NCBI GenBank assembly: GCA_031393505.1
Contig: JANMVX010000100.1
Span: forward strand, 1-15,062
Direction: 5' to 3'
DNA length: 15,062 nt
DNA from: JANYHF01 sp031393505
GTDB lineage: Bacteria > Pseudomonadota > Alphaproteobacteria > Rhizobiales > Hyphomicrobiaceae
Position 1 is the first letter of the stretch. Every line of letters starts with the position of its first letter. Shown in pieces: positions 6,497 through 13,590 of this stretch. Below the pieces are notes generated by a model that was not told the origin of the DNA, did no database searches, and was given only the letters and a program-made list of their open reading frames with translations. The position numbers and the translations under genes were made by a program.

Positions 6497-7618
6497 ATGA
6501 CCGGCCAATGGGTCGAGCGGCTGACGCTCGCCAATTTCCGCAGCTACACCACGCTCGACGTGACGCTCGGGCCAGAACCCATCGTGCTCACCGGCCCCAA
6601 TGGCGCGGGCAAGACCAACCTCATGGAAGCGGTCTCGCTGCTCGCCCCCGGCCCTGGCCTGCGGCGTGCTCCGTATGCTGATATGGCGCGCATCGGCTCG
6701 GCCGGCGATTGGACCATTTCCGCCCTTGTCCACTCGGGTGAAGAAACCGTCCGCATCGGGACGACCGCCGCCGCCACTGGGCGCGTGGTGCGCATAAACG
6801 GCGAGAACCGCGCGCCGGCCGCGCTCGCCGAGCACGTCGAAGTGCTTTGGCTCACCCCCGCCATGGACGGCCTGTTCACCGGCCCCGCCTCTGAGCGCCG
6901 CCGTTTCCTCGACAAGCTGATCGCCGGTTTCGATCCCGCCTATCGCACGCGCATGGGCCATTTCGAGCGCGCCATGCGCCAGCGCAACAAGGCGCTGGAG
7001 GATGGGGCGCCCACAGCGCTGCTGACCGGCATCGAATTGCAGATGGCCGAAGTGGGCGTCGCCATCGCCGCCGCCCGCCGCGAGGCGCTGGCGCAACTCA
7101 TCGCCACCATCGCGTCGCGTCGGGCCGCAGCACCGGACTCCCCGTTCCCCTGGGCCGATCTTGCACTCGAGGGCCGGCTCGAGGACGATCTCGGCACCCG
7201 TCCCGCAGTCGACGTCGAGGACGCCTATGTCCGCACCCTCCGCGACATGCGCTCCCGCGACCGCGCTGCTGGCCGCACGCTGGAGGGGCCGCATCTCTCC
7301 GACCTGATCGTCGGGCACGGCCCCAAGGCCATGCCCGCGCGGTTGTCCTCGACCGGCGAGCAGAAGGCGCTTTTGATCAACCTCGTGCTGGGTCACGCCG
7401 CGCTGCTGCGCCAACGACGGGACGGCCTCGCGCCGATCCTGCTGCTGGACGAAATCGCCGCGCATCTGGATATGGAGCGCCGCGCCGCGCTGTTTGCCGA
7501 ATTGTTGACGCTTGGCTCGCAAGCCTGGCTGACGGGGACGGATCCGGAACCATTCCAGGCGCTCGATGGCGACGCGTGTTTTCTCGATGTCGCGAAATTG
7601 ACGGGGTCGAAGGCGTAG
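6497..7618 (+). CDS. recF: DNA replication/repair protein RecF
   Basis: This 373-aa SMC/ABC-type ATPase acts with RecO and RecR to load RecA at single-strand gaps and stalled forks. Walker A GPNGAGKT is at 33-40, preceded by LTLANFRSY, the usual RecF opening. The ABC signature region LSSTGEQKALL begins at residue 283. Walker B LLLDE is at 315-319, followed by the D-loop HLD. Length is normal. No clear Shine-Dalgarno precedes the ATG at 6497, and the repeat ending at 6479 fills the leader. The TAG stop (7616-7618) lies inside the GTAG tag of the next repeat, so that insertion may have set the present C-terminus (GSKA). Confidence 0.97.
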   Translation: MTGQWVERLTLANFRSYTTLDVTLGPEPIVLTGPNGAGKTNLMEAVSLLAPGPGLRRAPYADMARIGSAGDWTISALVHSGEETVRIGTTAAATGRVVRINGENRAPAALAEHVEVLWLTPAMDGLFTGPASERRRFLDKLIAGFDPAYRTRMGHFERAMRQRNKALEDGAPTALLTGIELQMAEVGVAIAAARREALAQLIATIASRRAAAPDSPFPWADLALEGRLEDDLGTRPAVDVEDAYVRTLRDMRSRDRAAGRTLEGPHLSDLIVGHGPKAMPARLSSTGEQKALLINLVLGHAALLRQRRDGLAPILLLDEIAAHLDMERRAALFAELLTLGSQAWLTGTDPEPFQALDGDACFLDVAKLTGSKA

Positions 7619-7687
7619 GGGCGAGGCGTGCCTCGCCCTCCATCAACGTGCTCGCTGCCCGAGGGCGACCCACGGGTCGCCCCTACG
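7615..7687. repeat. inverted pair of REP-like hairpins, GGGCGA class (head-to-head)
   Basis: GTAG (7615-7618) leads GGGCGAGGC (7619-7627), loop GT and GCCTCGCCC (7630-7638). The partner has GGGCGACCC (7663-7671), loop AC and GGGTCGCCC (7674-7682), then CTACG (7683-7687). Tags point outward, as in the GCGCAATA elements. The second hairpin matches the copy at 29-53 in sequence. The first three bases of recF's last in-frame tag, TAG, are the recF stop codon. Confidence 0.85.
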
Positions 7688-7765
7688 CTTCCGGCCATGC
7701 TCGCACCATGCCCTTTATCCCCTGAAAATACAGGCAAAATGCCGCCATTTACCTACCGCATTTGC

Positions 7766-7794
7766 TTCGGTTCCACCCCGTCCCGTGCTATACA
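7766..7794 (+). promoter_or_regulatory. candidate gyrB promoter
   Basis: TATACA at 7789-7794, within GCTATACAA, is a good -10 (4/6). The best -35 at 17-bp spacing is weak (TTCGGT, 7766-7771), with TTGCTT at 7762-7767 as a longer-spaced alternative. A start near 7801 would give a leader of about 40 nt to the preferred gyrB ATG. The call rests mainly on the -10. Confidence 0.35.
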
Positions 7795-7841
7795 ACTTCC
7801 AGAGAATCTCCGCCGTCAAACGGCCCTTCCGGAAAGCACCC

Positions 7842-10325
7842 ATGAGCACGTCAGCCGCCGCCAAAACGGCCCCCGTCGAGAGCTACAACGAGGACTCCAT
7901 CAAGGAGCTGAAGGGCCTCGACGCCGTGCGCAAACGGCCCGGCATGTACATCGGCGACACCGACGACGGCTCGGGGCTGCACCACATGGTCTATGAGGTG
8001 GTCGACAACGCCATCGACGAGGCGCTGGCGGGCCACGCCAACCGCGTGCTGGTCACGTTGAATGCGGATGGTTCGTGCACGGTCAACGACAATGGCCGCG
8101 GCATCCCGACCGGCATCCACAAGGAATCCGGCGTCTCGGCCGCCGAAGTGGTGATGACCAAGCTGCACGCCGGCGGAAAATTCGACCAGAACGAGTACAA
8201 GGTGTCCGGCGGCCTGCACGGCGTCGGCGTCACGGTGGTGAACGCGCTCTCGACCTGGCTCGACCTCACCATCTGGCGCAACGACATCGAGCACAACATG
8301 CGCTTTCGCGACGGCGTGCCGGATGCGCCGCTGAAGCAGCGCGGGTCGGCCAAGGGCCAGAAAGGCACGCAGGTGTCATTCCTGCCCTCGCCCGCCACCT
8401 TCACCAAAGTGGAGTTCGACTTCAACACGCTGGAGCACCGCCTGCGCGAACTGGCGTTCCTGAACTCTGGCGTGACCATCGTGCTCACGGATGATCGGCA
8501 TGCGCCGCAAAAACTCGAGAGCATGTGTTACGACGGCGGCCTCAACGCTTACGTGAAACATCTCGACAAGAGCCGAAAGCAGCTGATCGAGAATCCGATC
8601 GTCATCACCGGCACGCAGACGCTGGTGTCCGAGAACAAGGACATCCCGTCCAAGACCATCACGCTGGAAGCCGCGCTGGCCTGGAACGACGGCTATCATG
8701 AAAACACGCTGCTGTTCACCAACAACATCCCGCAGCGCGATGGCGGCACCCATCTGGCTGGTTTTCGTGCGGCCTTGACGCGCATGATTACGAAGTATGC
8801 GGCCGAAAATGGTTCGGGCGGGGCCAAGAAGGAAAAGTTCGACCTGACCGGCGAGGATTGCCGCGAGGGGCTCACCTGCGTGCTGTCGGTAAAAGTGCCG
8901 GACCCGAAATTCTCCAGCCAAACCAAGGACAAGCTGGTGTCGTCGGAAGTGCGGCCCGTGGTCGAGAACATCGTCGGCGATCAACTCGGCGCCTGGTTCG
9001 AAGAGCATCCGACCGAAGCCAAGATCATTATGCGCAAGGTCATTGAGGCGGCGTCCGCACGCGAAGCCGCCCGCAAGGCGCGCGAAATTTCGCGCAAAGG
9101 GGTGATGAACGCGTTCTCGCTGCCGGGCGGATTGGCCGAGTGCCAGGACCGAGATCCGACGAATACGGAATTGTTCATCGTCGAGGGCGACAGCGCCGGC
9201 GGCTCCGCAAAACAGGGCCGCAAGCGCGAGTACCAAGCCGTGCTGCCGATCCGTGGAAAGATCCTGAACGTCGAGCGCGCGCGCTTTGACCGCATGCTCG
9301 GCTCCGAGCAAGTGACCAACATCATCGCCGCGCTCGGGACCGGGATCGGGCGCGACGAGAAGGACGGCTTTAAGCTCGAAAAACTGCGCTACCACAAGAT
9401 CATCATCATGACCGACGCCGACGTCGATGGCGCACACATCCGTACACTGCTGCTGACGTTCTTCTATCGTCAGATGCCGGATCTTATCGACAAGGGGCAC
9501 CTTTACATCGCCCAGCCGCCGCTGTTCAAAGTGTCGCGCGGCCGCTCCGAGACCTATCTCAAAGACCAGAACGCCATGGACGATTATCTGATCGAGGCGG
9601 GGCTGGACGAGTGCAGCCTGACGCTGGCGTCCGGCGAAGTGCGCTCTGGGCAAGACCTGCGCCAGATCGTCGACCGGGTACGGATCGCGCAGAAACTCAT
9701 GTCCGGGATGCACTCGCGCTATCCGCGTTTTCTCATTGAACACGCGACCATTGAAGGCGGATTCGATCCCGCCACGTTCGTCAGCGAAGCCAGGGCGAAC
9801 GAGGTCGCGACCGCCATCGCCAAGCGGCTTGATCTGCTGGCGGACGAAACCGACGGGCGCTGGACCGGGCGCATGACGGCCGACCAGGGCCTGTCGTTCG
9901 TGCGCGAGTTGCGCGGCGTAAAAGAGGCCCATGTGCTCGATCGCGGACTGATCTCCAGCCTCGACGCGCGCCGCCTGAATGAGATGCACAAGGAGCTTGC
10001 CGAGATTTACGGCGCTCCCGCCAAGATGAGGCGCAAGGACGCCGAGATCGTCATCCACGCGCCCACGCAATTGCTGGAGGCGGTGTTCGTCGCCGGCAAG
10101 AAGGGCCTCGGCTCGACGCAACGCTACAAAGGGCTGGGTGAGATGAACGCCGAGCAGCTCTGGGAAACCACACTGGACCGGGACGCCCGCACGCTGCTGC
10201 AGGTGAAACTGGTCGATCTCACCGAGACGGACGAGATTTTCAGCAAGCTGATGGGCGACGTGGTCGAGCCGCGCCGCGACTTCATCCAGGAGAACGCGCT
10301 GAGCGTGGCGAACTTGGATGTGTAG
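7842..10325 (+). CDS. gyrB: DNA gyrase subunit B
   Basis: This is the 827-aa ATPase subunit of gyrase, which introduces negative supercoils together with GyrA (not in the window). The GHKL ATPase part shows EVVDNAIDEA at 52-61, then DNGRGIP and GGLHGVGVTVVNALS. The TOPRIM domain has EGDSAGG (448-454) and the metal-binding DADVDG (D525, D527, D529). The C-terminus has QRYKGLGEMNAEQLWETT. A long insertion follows the TOPRIM core (from about SRGRSETYL to APTQLLEAV), typical of Gram-negative GyrB. ATG 7842 is preferred over in-frame ATG 7785. GGAAAG precedes it, the family N-terminus begins there, and 7785 would overlap the likely promoter. Confidence 0.98.
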   Translation: MSTSAAAKTAPVESYNEDSIKELKGLDAVRKRPGMYIGDTDDGSGLHHMVYEVVDNAIDEALAGHANRVLVTLNADGSCTVNDNGRGIPTGIHKESGVSAAEVVMTKLHAGGKFDQNEYKVSGGLHGVGVTVVNALSTWLDLTIWRNDIEHNMRFRDGVPDAPLKQRGSAKGQKGTQVSFLPSPATFTKVEFDFNTLEHRLRELAFLNSGVTIVLTDDRHAPQKLESMCYDGGLNAYVKHLDKSRKQLIENPIVITGTQTLVSENKDIPSKTITLEAALAWNDGYHENTLLFTNNIPQRDGGTHLAGFRAALTRMITKYAAENGSGGAKKEKFDLTGEDCREGLTCVLSVKVPDPKFSSQTKDKLVSSEVRPVVENIVGDQLGAWFEEHPTEAKIIMRKVIEAASAREAARKAREISRKGVMNAFSLPGGLAECQDRDPTNTELFIVEGDSAGGSAKQGRKREYQAVLPIRGKILNVERARFDRMLGSEQVTNIIAALGTGIGRDEKDGFKLEKLRYHKIIIMTDADVDGAHIRTLLLTFFYRQMPDLIDKGHLYIAQPPLFKVSRGRSETYLKDQNAMDDYLIEAGLDECSLTLASGEVRSGQDLRQIVDRVRIAQKLMSGMHSRYPRFLIEHATIEGGFDPATFVSEARANEVATAIAKRLDLLADETDGRWTGRMTADQGLSFVRELRGVKEAHVLDRGLISSLDARRLNEMHKELAEIYGAPAKMRRKDAEIVIHAPTQLLEAVFVAGKKGLGSTQRYKGLGEMNAEQLWETTLDRDARTLLQVKLVDLTETDEIFSKLMGDVVEPRRDFIQENALSVANLDV

Positions 10326-10345
10326 CTCTGATCCCAAATGCCAGC

Positions 10346-10384
10346 GCCCCCTTGCCCTTGGGGAGAGGGCCGGGGTGAGGGGTT
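10346..10384. repeat. C/G-rich repeat with hairpin after gyrB
   Basis: GCCCT (10354-10358) pairs with AGGGC (10366-10370) around a TGGGGAG loop, inside a tract of C-runs followed by GGGGTGAGGGG. It resembles a dispersed element I recall from alphaproteobacterial genomes (CCCTCACCCC...CTCTCCCC). No T-run follows, so it is not a canonical terminator, though it is well placed to slow transcription between the convergent gyrB and GST genes. Confidence 0.5.
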
Positions 10385-10396
10385 GAGAGGAAGGCT

Positions 10397-10547
10397 GTAG
10401 GTTGGGTTAGCGCGCCCCTTAACCTGCGGCTCTTGCCGTTCAGGTCGTTCGCGCGTAACCCAACACGTCCGTGCCCTGAATGTTTGGTTACGCGCGAATG
10501 ATCTGCGGGACACATTGATGGGTTCGTAGCGCGCTAACCCAACCTAC
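10397..10547. repeat. REP inverted pair (BIME-like), GTTGGGTTA class
   Basis: GTAG (10397-10400) leads GTTGGGTTA (10401-10409) and GCGCG (10410-10414), pairing with CGCGC (10450-10454) and TAACCCAAC (10456-10464), with G10455 bulged. The inverted right half pairs GGTTA, bulged C10491 and GCGCG (10486-10496) with CGCGC-TAACC (10530-10539), and closes with CTAC (10544-10547). End to end, a perfect 19-bp outer stem (10397-10415 with 10529-10547) and an inner 25-position stem with two wobbles and one mismatch (10441-10465 with 10481-10505) form. It fills the gap between the convergent gyrB and GST genes. Confidence 0.88.
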
Positions 10548-10561
10548 GCCCACGGCCCTCG

Positions 10562-11176
10562 TCACGCCGGCGGAAAGTGATTGGTGTAGATCGGGCCGTA
10601 AACCGGGTGGTTCACAACCACTTCCCGCAACGCAACCAACGTCGGTTGCGTCAGCGGCACTGGCGACCATTTCGCCAGCATGGCGAGATACACGTCCGCA
10701 ATAGACAGATCTTTGCCGAGCAGGAATGGATTGAGGGTCTGCTCAATCACGGCAAAACTCTTGGCCATATGCGCCGCACCCGACGCCTTCACCGCCGCCG
10801 CCCCGGCCGCATCGGTGGTGTAGCGTTCGGGATAGAAATAGCGCAGGTCCGCCTCGTAGAGGTTCACCGCCATGAACAGCATCCAGCGCAGGAATTTTGC
10901 GTGGCCAGGCGTGCCGGGAGCGGGGGCGAGGCCGGCGCTCGGAAAAGCCGCCGCCAGGTGAATGATCATGGCCGCTGACTCGGTCATCAGCGTTCCGTCC
11001 GGCAGCGTCAAGGCTGGCACCTGCATCATCGGGTTGATCTTGGCGTAGGCCGCAGACTGCTGTTCGTTGTTGTTATAGTCGATGAGGATCAGCTTGAAGG
11101 GAGCGCCGGACTTGGTGAGCGCGGCCTCGACGGCAAAGCCGCCTGAGCCGGTGTTGGTGTAGAGGGTGTAGGTCAT
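10562..11176 (-). CDS. glutathione S-transferase family protein
   Basis: This 204-aa cytosolic protein of normal GST length conjugates or reduces substrates with glutathione. The thioredoxin-like domain (1-80) starts MTYTLYTNTGSGG, with a possible catalytic Ser at 11. It has the cis-proline in MMQVPAL (P54) and the glutathione-contacting E66-S67 in TLMTESAAMI. The helical C-terminal domain has LGKDLSIADVYLAMLAKW, the usual N-capping/DV motif. The start codon follows AGGA at a spacing of about 10 nt. It is divergent from the ATP-grasp-like gene, 54 bp away, sharing a symmetrical -10 element. Substrate is unknown. Confidence 0.92.
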   Translation of the reverse strand: MTYTLYTNTGSGGFAVEAALTKSGAPFKLILIDYNNNEQQSAAYAKINPMMQVPALTLPDGTLMTESAAMIIHLAAAFPSAGLAPAPGTPGHAKFLRWMLFMAVNLYEADLRYFYPERYTTDAAGAAAVKASGAAHMAKSFAVIEQTLNPFLLGKDLSIADVYLAMLAKWSPVPLTQPTLVALREVVVNHPVYGPIYTNHFPPA

Positions 11177-11187
11177 GGCGGGCCGTT

Positions 11188-11197
11188 CCTATATAGG
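11188..11197. promoter_or_regulatory. symmetrical CCTATATAGG, possible shared -10 of divergent genes
   Basis: A perfect 10-bp palindrome in the 54-bp gap reads CTATAT on both strands, a reasonable alphaproteobacterial -10. It lies 12 bp from the GST start and 33 bp from the other. No good -35 pairs with it on either strand, so this is suggestive only. Confidence 0.35.
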
Positions 11198-11230
11198 TTG
11201 GGACGTGGGGTCGCAGCGCAAGGAGCCGGC

Positions 11231-12535
11231 ATGATAACGGGCAGCCAGAACGCCGTCGAGCGGCTGAACGCCGATTGCCTGTGCCGCACCATCGATCTCG
11301 GCGCGCTGCCAGCCTCGCTGGCGGCCGAAGTTGGCGACGCCAGCCTCGCCGCCGAGCTTAGCCGGACGCATCCTGGCCTGACGTCCCGCCAGCCGGTCTA
11401 TCTGTCGACGGGGCACGCGCGGGCCATGGCCCGGATTATCGGCGCGGTGGACCGCGTTGCGCTGTTGCCGGCCTATCGCGAGGCCGTGTTGGCGCCCGCT
11501 CCCGCAATTGCCCGCTTCGATCCCGGACCAACCGGCGTGTTCATGGGCTATGATTTTCACCTCGGCCCCGCTGGTCCCAAGCTGATCGAGATCAATACCA
11601 ATGCGGGCGGCGCCCTGCTGAACGCCTATCTGGCCGAGGCGCGGCAGGCGTGTTGCGAGACGCTGGACGCGGCGTTTCCGCGCCCGCCCGGGATGGCCGA
11701 GATGGAGCGGCGGTTTTTGGCGAGCTTTGCGACGGAATGGCGAAAGCAGAGCCTTGATCGACCGCTCGTGCGCATTGCGATCATTGACGAAGCGCCGCAG
11801 ACGCAATTCCTTTATCCTGAATTCCGGCTGTTCCAGCGCCTGTTTGAGCGGCACGGCATTGCGGCGGTTATCGCCGATCCGGCGGAATTGCGCTGGCGGG
11901 ACGGGGCTTTGAGCCATGACGGGGCAAGGATCGATCTGATCTACAACCGGCTGACGGATTTTGACTTTTCTGGCGGCGCCTGTGCAGCGCTTCGCGCGGC
12001 CTATCTCGCCGGGGCGGCCGCCGTGACGCCCAACCCACGCGCGCACGCCCTGTTTGCCGACAAACGCGATCTTGTTCCGTTGACGGATCGCGGGACGCTG
12101 CAGAGTTTTGGCGCCAGCGACGCCGACATCGAGTTGATCGTTTCAGGCATCGCCAAAACCACCACGGTTGCGACCGCCGATGCTGAGGCGCTGTGGCGGG
12201 ACCGTGCAAAACTGTTCTTCAAGCCGGCGCGCGGCCATGGCAGCAAGGCGGCCTATCGCGGTGACAAGATCACCAAACGCGTGTGGGCGGATGTTCTGGC
12301 AGGAGACTATGTCGCTCAGGACCTGGTGAGCCCAAGCGGGCGCGGCGTCAATGTCGATGGCGTCCGCCAGGACATGAAGGTCGATATCCGCAACTATTGC
12401 TATGGCAGCGAGGTGCAACTGCTAGCCGCGCGGCTCTACCAGGGCCAGACCACCAACATGCGCACGGCCGGCGGCGGCTTCGCTCCCGTGGTCAGCGGCG
12501 AGGTGACGTCGGATGTGGCGTGTGCGTGCCGGTGA
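11231..12535 (+). CDS. uncharacterised ATP-grasp-like protein
   Basis: This 434-aa soluble protein has no signal peptide or membrane segment. Several stretches suggest an ATP-grasp ligase-like fold: KLIEINTNAGG (117-127), a possible metal/substrate region; LIYNRLTDFDF (Y at 238); NPRAHALFADKRDL; FFKPARGHGSKAAYRG (K331), a likely nucleotide-binding lysine and loop; then YVAQDLVSPSGR and KVDIRNYCY. The motif order recalls circularly permuted or glutathionylspermidine-synthase-like ATP-grasps. That is inference from appearance, not a firm assignment, and substrates are unknown. ATG 11231 is chosen over an upstream GTG (11198) because AAGGAG lies 5 nt before it. Being divergent from a GST, it might act in thiol or peptide metabolism. 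Confidence 0.75.
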   Translation: MITGSQNAVERLNADCLCRTIDLGALPASLAAEVGDASLAAELSRTHPGLTSRQPVYLSTGHARAMARIIGAVDRVALLPAYREAVLAPAPAIARFDPGPTGVFMGYDFHLGPAGPKLIEINTNAGGALLNAYLAEARQACCETLDAAFPRPPGMAEMERRFLASFATEWRKQSLDRPLVRIAIIDEAPQTQFLYPEFRLFQRLFERHGIAAVIADPAELRWRDGALSHDGARIDLIYNRLTDFDFSGGACAALRAAYLAGAAAVTPNPRAHALFADKRDLVPLTDRGTLQSFGASDADIELIVSGIAKTTTVATADAEALWRDRAKLFFKPARGHGSKAAYRGDKITKRVWADVLAGDYVAQDLVSPSGRGVNVDGVRQDMKVDIRNYCYGSEVQLLAARLYQGQTTNMRTAGGGFAPVVSGEVTSDVACACR

Positions 12536-12539
12536 TTGA

Positions 12540-12639
12540 GGGATGAGGGATGAAGTAACAGGGATGAGGGAACAGTTGGAGGCTTCGTCCTTACTGTTAC
12601 CTGTTACCTCATCCCTGTTACCTCATCCCTCATCCCTAC
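12540..12639. repeat. long inverted repeat built from GGGATGAGG units
   Basis: Arms 12540-12569 and 12607-12636 pair over 30 positions with one A-C mismatch. An inner stem, AACAGT/ACTGTT (12571-12576, 12593-12598), continues after an 8-nt bulge and closes on GGA/TCC. Each arm repeats GGGATGA two or three times. On the minus strand the element begins GTAGGG (12639-12634), and its TAG is the stop codon of the DUF1003 gene. It lies between convergent genes and could serve as a bidirectional RNA 3' hairpin, but has no T-run. Confidence 0.85.
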
Positions 12640-13403
12640 TTCCCCGCCTTCCGCCTCGGCACCAGCTCTTGCATGATCTCCAGCTGGATCTGCTGGATTT
12701 CGGCCAGGCGCTGCCATTGCTTGGTCAGCATGTAATCGAACTTTTCATGCAGATGGCGGATCTCAAGCTCCGCCTTCAGGTTCACTTGATAGTCGTTGCG
12801 CGAGCGCAGGCGGTCTTTCTGTTCGGTGCGCTTCTGGCTCATCATGATGATCGGCGCCTGGATGGCCGCCAAGGTCGACAGCATCAGGTTGAGCAGGATG
12901 AAGGGGTAAACGTCAAACGCGCGCTTCTCGCCGAGCGCGAAGTTGATGATCATCCAGACCGCCATGACGGCGGCGAAGCTGATCAGGAACCACCACGAGC
13001 TGCCGAAGGACGCCAGATGGTCCGACATGCGCTCGCCGAGCGAGCGGTCCCCGGCATAATCTTCTTCCACGTCCTCGGAAATGGTCTGGTGGTTGTGCAG
13101 GCTGTCGGCCACCTGCTTGTCGAGTTCGCTGAGCTCGCCGCGTTCCGCAGTAAGGATTTCCTCGACATAGAGCGAGCGGTAACGCCCCACCTCGTCGCGG
13201 CCGATCAGGGCGTCCGGCGACAGGCCCGGATGATCGCGCATCATGCGGTCGACCAGCGTCGGGCGCACCGATTCCAGTGGTATGGCGTTGCGGCGCGAGA
13301 TCATCCGCCCAGACAGGGCGCAGAGCACCTTTTTGCCATCGCCATGGGCGGGTAAGCCATTGTCGGAGATAGGAAGTTCGATCTGCTCGGACATCGCGGC
13401 CAT
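12636..13403 (-). CDS. DUF1003 family inner-membrane protein
   Basis: This 255-aa protein has the DUF1003 core. Two transmembrane helices (about 137-157, SWWFLISFAAVMAVW, and 167-188, ending IQAPIIMM) flank a short loop with FDVYPFILLNLMLS. The family's cytoplasmic motif MMSQKRTEQKDRLRSRNDY-VNLKAELEI follows, then a helical, probably coiled-coil, tail. The N-terminal part (28-80) has CALSGR and a YRSLYVEEIL segment also seen in relatives. Function is unknown. ATG 13403 is listed. ATG 13394 (MSEQ) is an equally possible start, as neither has a clear ribosome site. The stop codon coincides with the edge of the inverted repeat at 12540-12639. Confidence 0.9.
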   Translation of the reverse strand: MAAMSEQIELPISDNGLPAHGDGKKVLCALSGRMISRRNAIPLESVRPTLVDRMMRDHPGLSPDALIGRDEVGRYRSLYVEEILTAERGELSELDKQVADSLHNHQTISEDVEEDYAGDRSLGERMSDHLASFGSSWWFLISFAAVMAVWMIINFALGEKRAFDVYPFILLNLMLSTLAAIQAPIIMMSQKRTEQKDRLRSRNDYQVNLKAELEIRHLHEKFDYMLTKQWQRLAEIQQIQLEIMQELVPRRKAGK

Positions 13404-13491
13404 CCGTGTGAGCGCTGCAACCGAGACCGGCCTAGCCGCGATTTGTGTCCTGGGGAAGCCTAATCGGCCAACCTTGCAAATCGGTAAGTTG

Positions 13492-13582
13492 GGAAATACG
13501 GGGACAGTATACCTATTTCATCGAAAGGGTGTCGATGGCTACAAAGGCCATTGAGAAATAGGTATACTGTCCCCGTATTTCC
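13492..13582. repeat. GGGGACA-class palindrome with perfect 28-bp arms
   Basis: Arms 13492-13519 and 13555-13582 are perfect reverse complements over 28 bp. They contain AATACGGGGACAGTATACC and its complement. The 35-nt loop holds two competing small stems, CATCGA/TCGATG (13519-13524, 13532-13537) and ATGGC/GCCAT (13535-13539, 13547-13551). It shares the AATAC(C)GGGGACA terminus with the double element after dnaA. It has no GTAG foot. It ends 8 bp from the stop codon of the secreted protein gene at 13591. Confidence 0.9.
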
Positions 13583-13590
13583 GCGCGCCG

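Noticed and set aside
6243..6500. 85-codon plus-strand frame within the repeat block before recF
   Set aside because: Made entirely of the repeat arms (repeated RRG/IAP-type translations). No independent coding evidence.
5510..7522. Very long minus-strand open frame (670 codons) across dnaN and recF
   Set aside because: It is antisense to two certain genes and runs through the repeat block. Composition is His/Arg/Gly-rich, the usual mirror of GC-rich coding DNA.
8376..10337. 653-codon minus-strand frame antisense to gyrB
   Set aside because: It mirrors the gyrB codons. No motif and no plausible start site.
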